Positions 1 to 11,074 of a DNA stretch of 42,209 nt are shown here, in pieces. The notes beneath the pieces were generated by a model. That model saw only the letters and a list, made by a program, of their open reading frames with translations. It had not been told where the DNA came from and made no database searches. The position numbers and the translations under genes are program-made. The DNA comes from Plantactinospora alkalitolerans. GTDB lineage: Bacteria; Actinomycetota; Actinomycetes; Mycobacteriales; Micromonosporaceae. Position 1 is the first letter of the stretch, and each line of letters opens with the position of its first letter. The stretch covers positions 1-42,209 of the forward strand of contig NZ_JADPUN010000226.1 in the NCBI RefSeq assembly GCF_015690345.1. Reading direction: 5' to 3'.

Positions 1-323
1 CCCGCCAGCCCGTCCTTGGCGAACCGGGCGTGCGCCTCGGACGAATGCGCGAAGGTCAGCACGTCGGCGACCCGGAGAGTGAGGTGACCCCGCTCGACGA
101 ACTGGACCAGCTCGCGGAGCTGGGCGCCGTCGCTGTGCGGGCCGACGATCTCCATCCGGACGCCGCGCTCCGTCGGCGGTGTGGCCGGCGGTACGACGCT
201 GACGAAGCCTCGTCGTCGCGGACCGCTCCTGGACTCGGATCCGGACCTGACCGTCGAGGGTTCGGGCAGGGCGACGTCGACGACGGACAGTACTTCCGGG
301 CCACCGAAGGAGGTGAAAGCCAC
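1..323 (-). pseudogene. Internally deleted MDR-family (quinone oxidoreductase-like) remnant, partial at window edge
   Basis: Read leftwards from GTG 323 there is an open frame to the window edge. Its first ~20 residues (VAFTSFGGPEVLSVVDVALP) match the N-terminal beta strand of zinc-free MDR/quinone oxidoreductases. After a ~15-residue unmatched stretch it passes directly into what looks like the C-terminal end of the same family (RGFVSVVPPATPPTERGV, then DGAQLRELVQFVERGHLTL and SEAHARF). The whole NADPH-binding Rossmann core, normally about 200-250 residues, is missing although the frame is kept. An in-frame stop at 327-329 fixes GTG 323 as the earliest start. It is divergent from the MarR gene, a common arrangement in which the regulator controls the oxidoreductase. 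The fragment cannot bind NADPH. The family call rests on recognised motifs, and the C-terminus lies outside the window. Confidence 0.65.
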
Positions 324-419
324 GGCTCACATAGTGTCTCCGGGACGTTGGTGGGAGAATTAGTTAGCCGCGTAAAGATTGTGCGCGTAGTTGGTTGGTG
401 TGCAACCCGGAGGTCCACG

Positions 420-926
420 GTGAAGTACGAGCAGGCCGACGCGCTCAACGGAGCGATTCGGGTGATCGCCATCCGGCACCGGGCCCGTGCCGCCGCGAAA
501 CTGGCCGAACTCGGCCTGCATCCGGGGCACGAGGCGATCCTGCTGCTGCTCGACGCGTACGGGCCGCAGACCCAGAAGCAGTTGGCCGTCGGGGCAGGCT
601 GTGAGCCCCCCAGCATCACCCTGATGGTGCGCAAACTGGAGGCGGCGGGCCTGCTGAGCCGGCGCTCCTCGACCCAGGACGCCCGGGCGGTCGTCGTCGC
701 GCTGACCGACCAGGGGCGGGCGGTCATCGCGCCCCTGAAGGAGCTGTGGCGCGATCTCGCGGACGAGACCGTCGCCAGCCTGACCAGCACCAGTGCCGAG
801 CAACTGCTCGCCGTCCTGACCGACCTCGCCAACGGCCTGCGCAGGCCGTTGGCGGGCGACGGGTCGGGCAGCCCGGCGTCGGGCGACGGGTCGGGCAGGC
901 CGTTGGCGGGCGACGGGTCGGTCTGA
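420..926 (+). CDS. MarR-family transcriptional regulator
   Basis: A 168-residue winged-helix regulator. Helix-turn-helix and wing lie at about residues 35-100: LGLHPGHEAILLLLDAYGP, then TQKQLAVGAGCEPPSITLMV (recognition helix) and GLLSRRSSTQDARAVVVALT (the wing with the conserved D-x-R of MarR proteins). GTG 420 is chosen because CGGAGG at 408-413 sits 6 bp upstream and similarity to MarR begins just after it; the frame is open further upstream but that part does not look coding. The last ~28 residues are a low-complexity tail of repeated R-P-L-A-G-D-G-S units, outside the usual MarR fold (140-150 residues). It is divergent from the oxidoreductase remnant, so its probable original target is broken. 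The effector is unknown. Confidence 0.85.
   Translation: MKYEQADALNGAIRVIAIRHRARAAAKLAELGLHPGHEAILLLLDAYGPQTQKQLAVGAGCEPPSITLMVRKLEAAGLLSRRSSTQDARAVVVALTDQGRAVIAPLKELWRDLADETVASLTSTSAEQLLAVLTDLANGLRRPLAGDGSGSPASGDGSGRPLAGDGSV
842..925 (+). repeat. Short direct repeats encoding the MarR C-terminal tail
   Basis: The word GGCGGGCGACGGGTCGG, or a close variant, occurs three times with 24-30 bp spacing. It encodes RPLAGDGS-type units at the end of the MarR gene. Unit copies are close to identical, which points to recent slippage expansion. Confidence 0.7.
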
Positions 927-990
927 GGCGGCACCGGCCTTCTCGGGGCCGGCTGCCCGCGGCGGCCGGTTGCGGGGCTAACCTGCGCAG

Positions 991-2028
991 GTGACCGACC
1001 AACAGCAGGTGATCGAGGAGCAGCAGGCCGCGGATCGGAAATGGCCGTGGCCGGTCGGGGCGGCGACCGGCATCGGCTCGATGCCCGGCACCGACATCGC
1101 CGAGGCGCAGCGGATCGTGCTGGGCGAGCTGGCCCTGCCGCACCTGCCCGAACTGCCCGCGCGGGGGCCCGGTGCCGACCTGATCGGTCGGGCCGCCGCG
1201 CTGCTGGTCGACCTGCCGGTCGAGCTGTACGCGGCCCGGTGGCGGATCGCCGGACGCCCGGGTCGGGACCTGCGCCGTGCGCTGGACTTCCTGGAGCGCG
1301 ACCTGGACCAGATGACCGAGCAGGCCGGCGAGTACACCGGCACCTTCAAGGTCCAGGCGGCCGGGCCGCTCACCCTGGCCGCCGGCCTCGAACGGCCGGT
1401 CGGTGGGCGGATGCTCCGGGACCCGGGCGCGGTCCGCGATCTCACCGAGTCGCTCGCCGACGGGCTGCGGGCACATCTGACCGAGGTACGCCGTCGGCTG
1501 CCCCGGGCGACGGTACTGCTCCAGCTCGACGAGCCGACGATGCCCGCCGTACTGGCCGGACGGATCCCGACCGAGAGCGGGCTGGGGGCGTACCGGCCGG
1601 TCGAGGCGAGCACCGCCGCCGGGCTGCTCCGGACCGTCATCGCGGCGGCCGGCGTACCGGTCGTCGTGCACTGCTGCGCGCCGGACGTACCGCTGGAACT
1701 GATCCGGTCGACCGGAGCGGTCGCGGTCGCGCTCGACCTGAACCTGGTGGACCGGCTCGATCCGATCGGTGAGGCGATCGACGCGGGCCTCGGGCTGTTC
1801 GCCGGTGCGGCGCAGACGCTGCCTCCGCCGTCCGGTCAGGAGCCGTCGTCGGCCCAGGTCGCCGAGCGGATACGCCAGGTCTGGGACCGGCTCGGCTTTC
1901 CCCGTGGCCAGTTGGCGGAACAGGTCGTCGTCACCCCGGCCTGCGGGCTGGCCGGTGCCTCCGACGGGTACGCCCGGGCCGTGCTCACCGCCTGCCGGGA
2001 CGCGGGCCGACGAATCGCCGAAGAGTAG
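991..2028 (+). CDS. MetE-like (cobalamin-independent methionine synthase C-terminal domain) protein
   Basis: A 345-residue protein resembling the single catalytic barrel of cobalamin-independent methionine synthase, about half the length of full MetE. Early GAATGIGSMPGTD is the phosphate/glycine loop of the family, QLDEPTMPAVL is a conserved strand, VVVHCCAPDVP near residue 226 carries the His-Cys zinc pair, and TPACGLAG near residue 316 supplies the last zinc Cys. The zinc site that activates a thiol therefore looks complete. Actinobacteria commonly carry this short form near ligA; its methyl donor and acceptor are not established, so a methyltransferase acting on homocysteine or another thiol is inferred. 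Start GTG 991 follows a 64-bp spacer after the MarR gene, without a clear Shine-Dalgarno sequence. Confidence 0.8.
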   Translation: MTDQQQVIEEQQAADRKWPWPVGAATGIGSMPGTDIAEAQRIVLGELALPHLPELPARGPGADLIGRAAALLVDLPVELYAARWRIAGRPGRDLRRALDFLERDLDQMTEQAGEYTGTFKVQAAGPLTLAAGLERPVGGRMLRDPGAVRDLTESLADGLRAHLTEVRRRLPRATVLLQLDEPTMPAVLAGRIPTESGLGAYRPVEASTAAGLLRTVIAAAGVPVVVHCCAPDVPLELIRSTGAVAVALDLNLVDRLDPIGEAIDAGLGLFAGAAQTLPPPSGQEPSSAQVAERIRQVWDRLGFPRGQLAEQVVVTPACGLAGASDGYARAVLTACRDAGRRIAEE

Positions 2029-2062
2029 GTTTCCCGTCGTACCGGCGGGGCAGGATGTCGGC

Positions 2063-2437
2063 ATGATTGGTCAACTGCGCAGTGTGGTGATCGACTGTCC
2101 GGACCCGCGCGCCCTCGCCGGCTTCTACTCCGAACTGCTCGGCCTGCCGGTCGACGATTCCGGCGCCGACGACGACGACGGCTGGACCGTGGTCGGTGGC
2201 GGGCTTGGACAGCATCCCCGGCTCGCCTTCCAACGGGCGACGAACCTGCGGGAGCCGCGCTGGCCCGACCCGGACCGCCCGCAGCAGTTCCATCTCGACG
2301 TGACCGTCGAGGACATCGACGCGGCCGAGGCCCAGGCGTTGAAGCTCGGGGCCACCCGGCTGCCCGGCCAGGGTGAGGGCTTCCGGGTGTACGCCGATCC
2401 GGCCGGCCACCCGTTCTGCCTCTGCTGGGACGACTGA
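2063..2437 (+). CDS. VOC-family (glyoxalase/bleomycin-resistance fold) protein
   Basis: A 124-residue protein of the vicinal-oxygen-chelate fold, made of two beta-alpha-beta-beta-beta modules. MIGQLRSVVIDCPDPRALAG opens the first module and FYSELLGLPV is the typical alpha helix. QFHLDVTVEDIDAAEAQAL opens the second, and FRVYADPAGHPFCLCW is the usual last strand. ATG 2063 is used; the frame extends upstream but only into the MetE-like gene. The gene follows the MetE-like gene by 34 bp and may be co-transcribed. Metal ligands and substrate cannot be assigned; in such small actinobacterial members the reaction is generally unknown. Confidence 0.82.
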   Translation: MIGQLRSVVIDCPDPRALAGFYSELLGLPVDDSGADDDDGWTVVGGGLGQHPRLAFQRATNLREPRWPDPDRPQQFHLDVTVEDIDAAEAQALKLGATRLPGQGEGFRVYADPAGHPFCLCWDD

Positions 2438-2492
2438 GCCGCACCTCCCCGGGGGCCGCGCCGCCCGGTGGCGGTGCCCGGACGACTGGTGA

Positions 2493-3539
2493 ATGATGGC
2501 CGCCATGGTTGATCAGGTCACCGGTTCGCGGAGCGCCCCCATCGACGTGCGGCGCGCCTCCGGGTCGCTGTTCGGACTGGCCTACGGGGACGCCCTCGGG
2601 GCGCCGACCGAGTTCCTGTCGCTGGCCGAGATCGAGCGGCGGTACGGGCCGGCCGGCCCGCGTGACCTGGCCGGGGAGCCGGCCCGGGTCACCGACGACA
2701 CCCAGATGGGCCTGGCGGTCGGCTGGGCGCTGCACGAGGCCGGCTCGGCGGCCACCCCGGAGGTGCTGGAGCCGTTGCTCCGGCAGAAGTTCGTGGCCTG
2801 GGCGCACAGCCCGGAGAACAATCGCGCGCCCGGGATGACCTGCCTGCGGGCCTGCGGCGGGCTGGCCGAGGGACTGCGCTGGCAGGACGCGACGATCGCC
2901 GGCTCGAAGGGATGCGGCGCCAACATGCGGGTCACGCCCGTCGGCCTGGTGCCCGGATACGATCTGGACACCCTCGCCGGGGTCGCCCAGCTACAGGCCG
3001 GACTGACCCACGGGCATCCGACCGGGCTGGCCGCGAGCGAGCTGACCGCGTACGCCGTCAGGGTGTTGCGGGACGGCGCGGCCCTGACCGACCTCCCCGC
3101 CCTGCTCCGGCGCCGGGCCGAGGAACAGCGCACGGTCTACCGGGCGGACTGGTTGGGCGACCTGTGGCAGCAGCCCGCGGTCGAGGACCCGTCGACCTTC
3201 ATCTCCCGGGGCTGGGACGAGTGCCTGGCGGTGCTGGCCCGGCTCGACGCGGCGCTGCTCTGGCCGGATGACGGAGCCGACCCGTGCGAGGCCACCGGAG
3301 CGGGCTGGATCGCCGAGGAGGCCCTGGCCACCGCGTTGCTCTGCGCCGTACGCCACCACGACGACCCGGTTTCGGCACTGGCCCGCGCCGCCACCACCTC
3401 CGGAGACTCGGATTCGATCGCCTGCCTGGCCGGCGCCTTCGTCGGCGCGGCGTACGGCATGGCGGCCTGGCCGGTCGACTGGCGGAACCGGATCGAGTAC
3501 GCCGACCAGCTCACCGCCCTCGGTACGGCCTGGGACTGA
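2493..3539 (+). CDS. ADP-ribosylglycohydrolase (DraG/ARH-like) family protein
   Basis: A 348-residue all-helical hydrolase. Family signatures in order are GLAYGDALGAPTEF near the N-terminus, VTDDTQMGLAVGWAL (first T-D-D magnesium cluster), a central GANMRVTPVGL loop, and TSGDSDSIACLAGAFVGAAYG (second Asp cluster and glycine-rich end). Both metal clusters are intact, so it should be active, removing ADP-ribose from proteins or small molecules in the cytosol. ATGs at 2493, 2496 and 2505 are in frame and the exact start is uncertain. It is 55 bp from the VOC gene, and no ADP-ribosyltransferase partner is visible in the window. Confidence 0.88.
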   Translation: MMAAMVDQVTGSRSAPIDVRRASGSLFGLAYGDALGAPTEFLSLAEIERRYGPAGPRDLAGEPARVTDDTQMGLAVGWALHEAGSAATPEVLEPLLRQKFVAWAHSPENNRAPGMTCLRACGGLAEGLRWQDATIAGSKGCGANMRVTPVGLVPGYDLDTLAGVAQLQAGLTHGHPTGLAASELTAYAVRVLRDGAALTDLPALLRRRAEEQRTVYRADWLGDLWQQPAVEDPSTFISRGWDECLAVLARLDAALLWPDDGADPCEATGAGWIAEEALATALLCAVRHHDDPVSALARAATTSGDSDSIACLAGAFVGAAYGMAAWPVDWRNRIEYADQLTALGTAWD

Positions 3540-3576
3540 GCGAACCGGCGTCCTGTGTGGGCGGACCGCGCCGCCC

Positions 3577-3642
3577 CTGCTCGCCGTCGGCAGAGCCACG
3601 GCGTCCGGTCTGCTCGCCGTCGGCAGAGCCACGGCGTCCGGC
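3577..3642 (+). repeat. Two 33-bp tandem direct repeats in the spacer after the ADP-ribosylglycohydrolase gene
   Basis: A 33-bp unit beginning CTGCTCGCCGTCGGCAGAGC occurs twice back to back (3577-3609 and 3610-3642) with one difference at the last base; a third copy begins (CTGATCGCC) and breaks off. The spacer 3540-3725 holds no credible gene. Confidence 0.9.
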
Positions 3643-3725
3643 CTGATCGCCTAAGATCCTCTGGGCATGGTGGTCAATCGGGGAACGCGTCCGCCGGTTG
3701 GGCCGACCACGGCGGGGAAGGTCCG

Positions 3726-6026
3726 ATGAGCGGCACCGAGGCCGGACTGTGGACACTGCTCGCCGGCACCGACCACATGGCACCCGGACCGGCGCGGACG
3801 GCGCTGCTCGAGGACGTCATGTGGCGCGCGGACATCGGCGGCCACGCCAAACTCGCCTCCGTCGCGCGTCGCCTGGTTGCCGAGGCGTACTGCCAGGACG
3901 GTCAGTGGGAGCGGGCATTTCCGCTGTTCGACCAGTGCCTGCGCGAGTTCGACCTCCGACCCTGGGAGTTCGGCCCGGCCGAGGTGACCGACCTGGTCCG
4001 GTGGCTCACCTTCACCGCCCAGTCGATGGCGGACTTCCCGGACATCCCGCTGCGGCAGATCCACGACACGCACCAGGAATTGGAGGAGCGGCTGCGGGCG
4101 GCCGGGCACAGTCCCCGGGGCCTGTACGCGGCGCGACGCCGGCTGGCCCAGATGACCGGCGACTGGGATGCGGAGGAGCGGGCGTACCGGCAGTGGATCG
4201 CTGCCGGTGGGCCGGATCCGCACGACGTGTGGGACTTCGAGGCCGAACTCGAACGGCTGGTGCTGCGCGGCGACGCGGCGTCGATGGACCGGGCGCACGC
4301 CCTCGCCGGGCCGGTGCTCTCCGGCGAGCGCCGGTTCGCCGAGCCAGCGGTGCCGGTCCAGTGCCTGATGTTGCTGCCGCTGGTCAGGGCCGGCGAGCAC
4401 CGGACGGCGGCGCTGGTCGAGCGGCGGATCCGGCGGGCGATGGCCCAGGGCGCGCACCGCTACGAGTACCTCGGGATGCGGGTCGAGTTCTACGCGCACA
4501 CCGGCAACGAGGAGGCCGGGATCGACCTGCTGGGGCTGATGGAGGGCTTCGACGCGTTCGAACGGCCGAGCGGCAAGCTGGAGTTCGCCGCCGCCGTCGC
4601 GGTGCTGACCGGGCGGTTGACGGAACTCGGCCGGGGCGGGTCGCCGATCGACCTCGGTGACGGCCGGGGGGCGGTCTCCTTCCAAGCGTTGCACGACCGG
4701 ACCCGGGGGATCGCCCTCGAGTTGGCCGCGCGGTTCGACGCCCGCAACGGCAGCACCGCGTACGGCGACCGGATCAGGGCGCGGCTGGTCGCGGAACCGG
4801 TGACCGACTTCGTACCGCTTCGGCAGGGCAGCCGCCGACTGGTCGGTCTGCTGCCGTCGCCCGGTCTCTCCGACGAGCAGATGCTGGACCGGGCGGAGTG
4901 GCACAACCACCGCTGCGAACCCGACGAGGCACGGGCCTGCCTGGCTGCCGTCGGGGACCTGCCGGAGCGGCTGGCGGCCCGTGCGGTGGAGCTGCGGGCG
5001 ATGTTCTTCCAGGGCCCCGAGACCGAGTCCGGGTTGCGCTGGGCCGCCGAGGTGCACCAGCGGTACGGCGACCGTCAGCGGTCCCTGCTCACCCGGTGCT
5101 GGCTCGGCCTCTGGGTCGCCTACGACGGACGTGCCGAGGAGGGCGTGGCGTTGACGGCGGAGGCCGTTTCGGGGCTGCGCGACGACGGCTCCGAGTGGGC
5201 CCGCGCCTGGGGCGAGCACTGGCTGGCGTACGTCCTGGCGGGGCAGGGGCGCCGCGACGACGCGTACGCCGCGCTGCGGCGGGCCGAGGCACACGCGGCG
5301 CGGTCCGGCGATTCGCTGGTTGTCGGCGTGGTCGCCGGTCTGGCGGCGACGTGGCGGAACGCCGACCTCGCCGATCCCCGGCAGGTGATCGAGCTGGCCA
5401 CCTCGGCCGTGGAGTCCTTCGTCGCCGCGTCTGCGGGGCAGCGGGCGGTGGAGGCAGTCGAGCAGTTCCGGATCGCCGCCGTTCGGGCCGGAGCCGAACG
5501 GGAGTTCGCGGCGTTCGTCGATCGGCAGTTGGCGGTGCTGCCCGGAAAACCCGCCGGCGGGGACCGGGCCGATTCTCTCGACCGGTTCCGCGGACACCTG
5601 CGTTACCTGCGGGGCCGGCGGCTCGTCGAGGCGGGACGGGCGGCCGAGGCGGTCGACGACCTCTACGAGGCGGTCGGGCTGGCGGCCACGACGAGGCAGG
5701 ACGGTGCGGAGCTGTGGTACCACCTGGTCGTCGCCGCGCACGCCGACGGCCGGTTCGCCGAGGCGGTCGACGCGGGCCTGCGGGTCACGGACTGGTTGGA
5801 CCGGCTGCGGGAGACAGGTGATCCGGCCGGGATCGAGTGGGCGGACAACTGCCGGCTGTTGCTCGCCGACAGCTACCGGGGGATCGGTGAGCGCGTGGTC
5901 GCGCTCACCGAGTACGAACGGGTCGTCCGGAACATCGAGGACCACACCGGGGGCGTCGGCGTGCCTCCGGCCAGGGCGCTCTCGGCGATCGCCGAGCTCT
6001 ACGCCGAGTTGGACCGGGGCGGGTGA
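3726..6026 (+). CDS. Large tetratricopeptide-like helical repeat protein, function unknown
   Basis: A 766-residue soluble protein rich in Ala, Arg, Glu and Leu, made of paired helices. TPR-like units include RRLVAEAYCQDGQWERAFPL near residue 45 and ALRRAEAHAARSGDSLVVG near 520. Near the C-terminus come LVEAGRAAEAVDDLYEAVGL, then HADGRFAEAVDAGLRV and SYRGIGERVVALTEYERV. No enzymatic motif, signal peptide or membrane segment is seen, so it is probably a scaffold or regulator. ATG 3726 is preceded by GGGGAAGG about 5 bp upstream; the frame is open further upstream through the 33-bp repeats but that part is not convincing. A 207-bp spacer separates it from ligA. Confidence 0.75.
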   Translation: MSGTEAGLWTLLAGTDHMAPGPARTALLEDVMWRADIGGHAKLASVARRLVAEAYCQDGQWERAFPLFDQCLREFDLRPWEFGPAEVTDLVRWLTFTAQSMADFPDIPLRQIHDTHQELEERLRAAGHSPRGLYAARRRLAQMTGDWDAEERAYRQWIAAGGPDPHDVWDFEAELERLVLRGDAASMDRAHALAGPVLSGERRFAEPAVPVQCLMLLPLVRAGEHRTAALVERRIRRAMAQGAHRYEYLGMRVEFYAHTGNEEAGIDLLGLMEGFDAFERPSGKLEFAAAVAVLTGRLTELGRGGSPIDLGDGRGAVSFQALHDRTRGIALELAARFDARNGSTAYGDRIRARLVAEPVTDFVPLRQGSRRLVGLLPSPGLSDEQMLDRAEWHNHRCEPDEARACLAAVGDLPERLAARAVELRAMFFQGPETESGLRWAAEVHQRYGDRQRSLLTRCWLGLWVAYDGRAEEGVALTAEAVSGLRDDGSEWARAWGEHWLAYVLAGQGRRDDAYAALRRAEAHAARSGDSLVVGVVAGLAATWRNADLADPRQVIELATSAVESFVAASAGQRAVEAVEQFRIAAVRAGAEREFAAFVDRQLAVLPGKPAGGDRADSLDRFRGHLRYLRGRRLVEAGRAAEAVDDLYEAVGLAATTRQDGAELWYHLVVAAHADGRFAEAVDAGLRVTDWLDRLRETGDPAGIEWADNCRLLLADSYRGIGERVVALTEYERVVRNIEDHTGGVGVPPARALSAIAELYAELDRGG

Positions 6027-8366
<2,340 letters not shown>

Positions 8367-8546
8367 TTGATTGCTCAGCTCTCTGTTAGCAAAGGCACCG
8401 AAGCAAGATGCGTAGTATTTCAAGTTAGTCACGACTCGACCCGATTCGCGTCTGTCGCCCCCCGCGCGGCATGGGTCAGGGCGTTTCATGGGAGGCATGC
8501 CGCGCGGTACCGGCCGCGCCCTGGACCGAAAGGCTCGGGAGGTCCC

Positions 8547-10916
8547 ATGGAGGCCGCCGTGCTGCGGAACTCCGTTCCTCCGAATCGGACGGCGCCGTTC
8601 TTCGGTTTCGTCTGGGTGGTCGTCGGCCTGGCCGCCGGAGTCTCCGCCGTGCCGCTCGTCGGGCTGCCCGAGCGGATTCCCGGGCTGCCCGTGGCGTTCT
8701 GGTTGATGGCGGTGCTCGCGGTCACCTTCGACGCCCGCCCGTTCAGCCCGCACGGCGAGCGGCAGAGCCAGTCCGTCTTCCCGTCGATCTGCTTCACCTT
8801 TGCGATCGGCCTCGAATGGGGACTTGGGCCGGCGATCGCCGTACAGGCGGCGGCGGTGGTGGCCTCCGGCTGGCGGATGCGGTACGCCGCCTGGCGGACG
8901 ATCTTCAACATCGGCCAGTACGCCTGCTCCCTGGCTGCCGCCGACCTGATCATCCGGTTCGGCCCCACCGGTGGACCCGGGTCGGAGGGCCACCTGCGGC
9001 TGGCCGAGGTGGCCGTCGCGATCGGCGCCGGAGCCGCCTGGCTGACCGTCAACCACGGCCTCGTCGCCACCGCCGTCTGGATGCGCTTCGGCGGCCGATG
9101 GCGATCCCGGATCCGGCAGGGGCTCGGTTTCGAACTGCTCGCCACCGGATCCCTGTTGCTGCTCGGCCCGGTGCTGGTCGCCGCCGCCCGGTCCAACGCC
9201 GCGCTGATTCCGATGATCGTGCTGCCGCTCTACGCGGTCTCCCGGATGGCCCGGCTCTCGGCCGAACGGGAGCAACTCGCCCGGCTGGATCCGCTGACCG
9301 GCCTGGCCAATCGCAAGGCGCTGCGCGACAGGGTCACCGAGCAGGTGTCGATCCACGCCGAGTTGGCCGGCAAGGAGACGCCCGGCGGCCAGTTGGCGCT
9401 GCTGCTGCTCGACCTGGACCGGTTCAAGCACGTCAACGACGCCCTCGGGCACGCCGTCGGCGACCGCCTGCTGGTCGAGGTCACCCACCGGCTGACCGCC
9501 GCGGTACGCCCACAGGACGTGGTCGCCCGGCTCGGCGGCGACGAGTTCGCCATCGTGGCGACCCGGCTCTGCGGGGTCGACGATGCCCGCCAGCTCGCCG
9601 ACCGGATCGTCGGAGCCCTGACCGAGCCGGTTCCGCTCGACGGGCTGCCGCTCGACGTCGGCGGGTCGATCGGGATCGCGCTCTACCCGGAGCACGGCGC
9701 CGACTTCGCGACCCTGATGCGGCACGCCGACGTGGCGATGTACGACGCGAAACACCGTGGCGACCCGGTGGCGGTCTACGCCGCCGAATCCGACCACAAC
9801 TCCGCCGAACGGTTGAGCCTGCTGGCCGACCTGCGCCGGGTGTTGGAGACCGGCGGCACCGCCCCACCGGCCGGCGGGTCGGACCCGGCCGACGGCGACT
9901 CCGGCACGTCGACCTCCACGGTGGCCGGCGGCGACGCGGGCGAGATCACCCTCTACTACCAGCCCCAGGTCGCGATCGACACCGGCGAGGTGATCGGGGT
10001 GGAGGCGCTGCTGCGCTGGCGGCACCCCCGGCGCGGCATGGTCGACCCGGAGGAACTGATCCGGGTCGCGGAGCAGAGCGCGGTGATGCGGCTGCTGACC
10101 CGCCGGGTCATCGACGACGTCGTGGAGCAACTGGCGAAGTGGGCCGCCGCCGGGCTGGACCTGCGGGCCGCGGTCAACGTCAGCGTCCGTGACCTGCACA
10201 CCGGGGAGATCGCCGACCAGATCGCCGAACGGCTTGCCCAGTACGGCGTACCGCCGTCGCGGATCCAGTTGGAGATGACGGAGGGGGCGCTGATGGCGGA
10301 TCCGCGCCGGGTCCTCGCCACCATCACCCGACTGGACCGGATCGGGGTGGCGATCGCGCTGGACGACTTCGGCACCGGCTACTCCTCGATGCAGCATCTG
10401 CGCCGGCTGCCGCTGGCGGAGGTGAAGGTCGACAGGTCGTTCGTACTCGGGATGGCGGCCGACGCCGACGACGCGGCGATCGTCCGGTCGGTGATCGAGT
10501 TGGCCGGAGCCCTCGGGTTGCGGGTCGTCGCCGAGGGGGTGGAGGACGAGCGCACCTGGCGGCTGCTGCACGCGGCGGGTTGCGACGCCGCCCAGGGCTG
10601 GTTCTTCGCCCGACCGATGCCGGCGGAGGACCTGGTCACCTGGCTGGCCCGGTACCGGCCGGTCAGCCCGACCGGCAGCGGAGTGGTCCGGGCCGACCGG
10701 CGGGCGGCGCCGGAGGCATCACCGGCGACCCGGATCGACCTTCCGGTGGACTCGGTGGAGCCGCCGACGGTGCTGGTGGTGGAGTCGATGGAGCCGCCGA
10801 CGGGGCTGGCTGTGGAGTCGATGGAGCCGCCGACGGTGCTGATCGAGACCGTCCAGGCGCCGGTCCGGCCGGGGCCGGCCGAGTCGATCGCCGGGTTGCA
10901 TCCGAGCGTGGAGTGA
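8547..10916 (+). CDS. Membrane-bound GGDEF-EAL cyclic-di-GMP enzyme
   Basis: A 789-residue protein: about 250 residues with several membrane segments (e.g. FGFVWVVVGLAAGVSAVPLV, LLLLGPVLVAAARS), then GGDEF (about 245-415) and EAL (about 465-715) domains. The GGDEF motif RLGGDEFAIV near 329 is intact and is preceded five residues upstream by RPQD, a canonical RxxD product-inhibition I-site. The EAL side keeps GVEALLRWRH near 484, NVSVRDL, LEMTEG, LDDFGTGYSS near 605, VKVDRSF and VVAEGVED, so all metal and catalytic residues appear present. Both synthesis and hydrolysis of c-di-GMP are possible. A Gly/Ser/Thr-rich insert separates the domains and the C-terminus ends in near-identical VESMEPPT units. 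ATG 8547 has GGGAGG 4 bp upstream. It sits between ligA and gatC. Confidence 0.93.
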   Translation: MEAAVLRNSVPPNRTAPFFGFVWVVVGLAAGVSAVPLVGLPERIPGLPVAFWLMAVLAVTFDARPFSPHGERQSQSVFPSICFTFAIGLEWGLGPAIAVQAAAVVASGWRMRYAAWRTIFNIGQYACSLAAADLIIRFGPTGGPGSEGHLRLAEVAVAIGAGAAWLTVNHGLVATAVWMRFGGRWRSRIRQGLGFELLATGSLLLLGPVLVAAARSNAALIPMIVLPLYAVSRMARLSAEREQLARLDPLTGLANRKALRDRVTEQVSIHAELAGKETPGGQLALLLLDLDRFKHVNDALGHAVGDRLLVEVTHRLTAAVRPQDVVARLGGDEFAIVATRLCGVDDARQLADRIVGALTEPVPLDGLPLDVGGSIGIALYPEHGADFATLMRHADVAMYDAKHRGDPVAVYAAESDHNSAERLSLLADLRRVLETGGTAPPAGGSDPADGDSGTSTSTVAGGDAGEITLYYQPQVAIDTGEVIGVEALLRWRHPRRGMVDPEELIRVAEQSAVMRLLTRRVIDDVVEQLAKWAAAGLDLRAAVNVSVRDLHTGEIADQIAERLAQYGVPPSRIQLEMTEGALMADPRRVLATITRLDRIGVAIALDDFGTGYSSMQHLRRLPLAEVKVDRSFVLGMAADADDAAIVRSVIELAGALGLRVVAEGVEDERTWRLLHAAGCDAAQGWFFARPMPAEDLVTWLARYRPVSPTGSGVVRADRRAAPEASPATRIDLPVDSVEPPTVLVVESMEPPTGLAVESMEPPTVLIETVQAPVRPGPAESIAGLHPSVE
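10752..10845 (+). repeat. Short direct repeats at the end of the GGDEF-EAL gene
   Basis: GGAGTCGATGGAGCCGCCGA and close variants occur three times, spaced 36 bp apart, encoding the repeated (V/M)E-P-P-T-V-L tail after the EAL domain. They lie outside any recognisable domain. Confidence 0.7.
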
Positions 10917-10981
10917 CCTGCGGCACCCTCGCCCGGAGGATCTTCGGGGGAGCCGGGGACGGCGGCGGTCGGCGGCACAAA

Positions 10982-10987
10982 TAGACT
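10982..10987 (+). promoter_or_regulatory. Possible -10 element of the gatC-gatA promoter
   Basis: TAGACT in an AT-rich island (cacaaatagact) inside the GC-rich spacer 10917-11074, about 88 bp before the gatC start. No convincing -35 is visible. A 7-bp hairpin (CCCGGAG/CTTCGGG, 10932-10948) lies just upstream, after the GGDEF-EAL stop, and may separate the transcripts. Confidence 0.35.
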
Positions 10988-11074
10988 CGCTGCGGTCACG
11001 GCGCGCGTGCCACGCTGCGCCGGGAAGACGCCGGCGGAAGCCGCGTGGACGCCTGAGGCATGAAGGGGGCACCG

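Noticed and set aside
3651-5945. A 764-codon minus-strand frame opposite the TPR-like gene
   Set aside because: Antisense shadow with Arg/Pro/Gln-rich composition and no domain.
8367-8546. Upstream in-frame extension of the GGDEF-EAL protein
   Set aside because: No family resemblance; ATG 8547 has a good ribosome-binding site. The segment is a spacer with no RNA gene I could fold convincingly.
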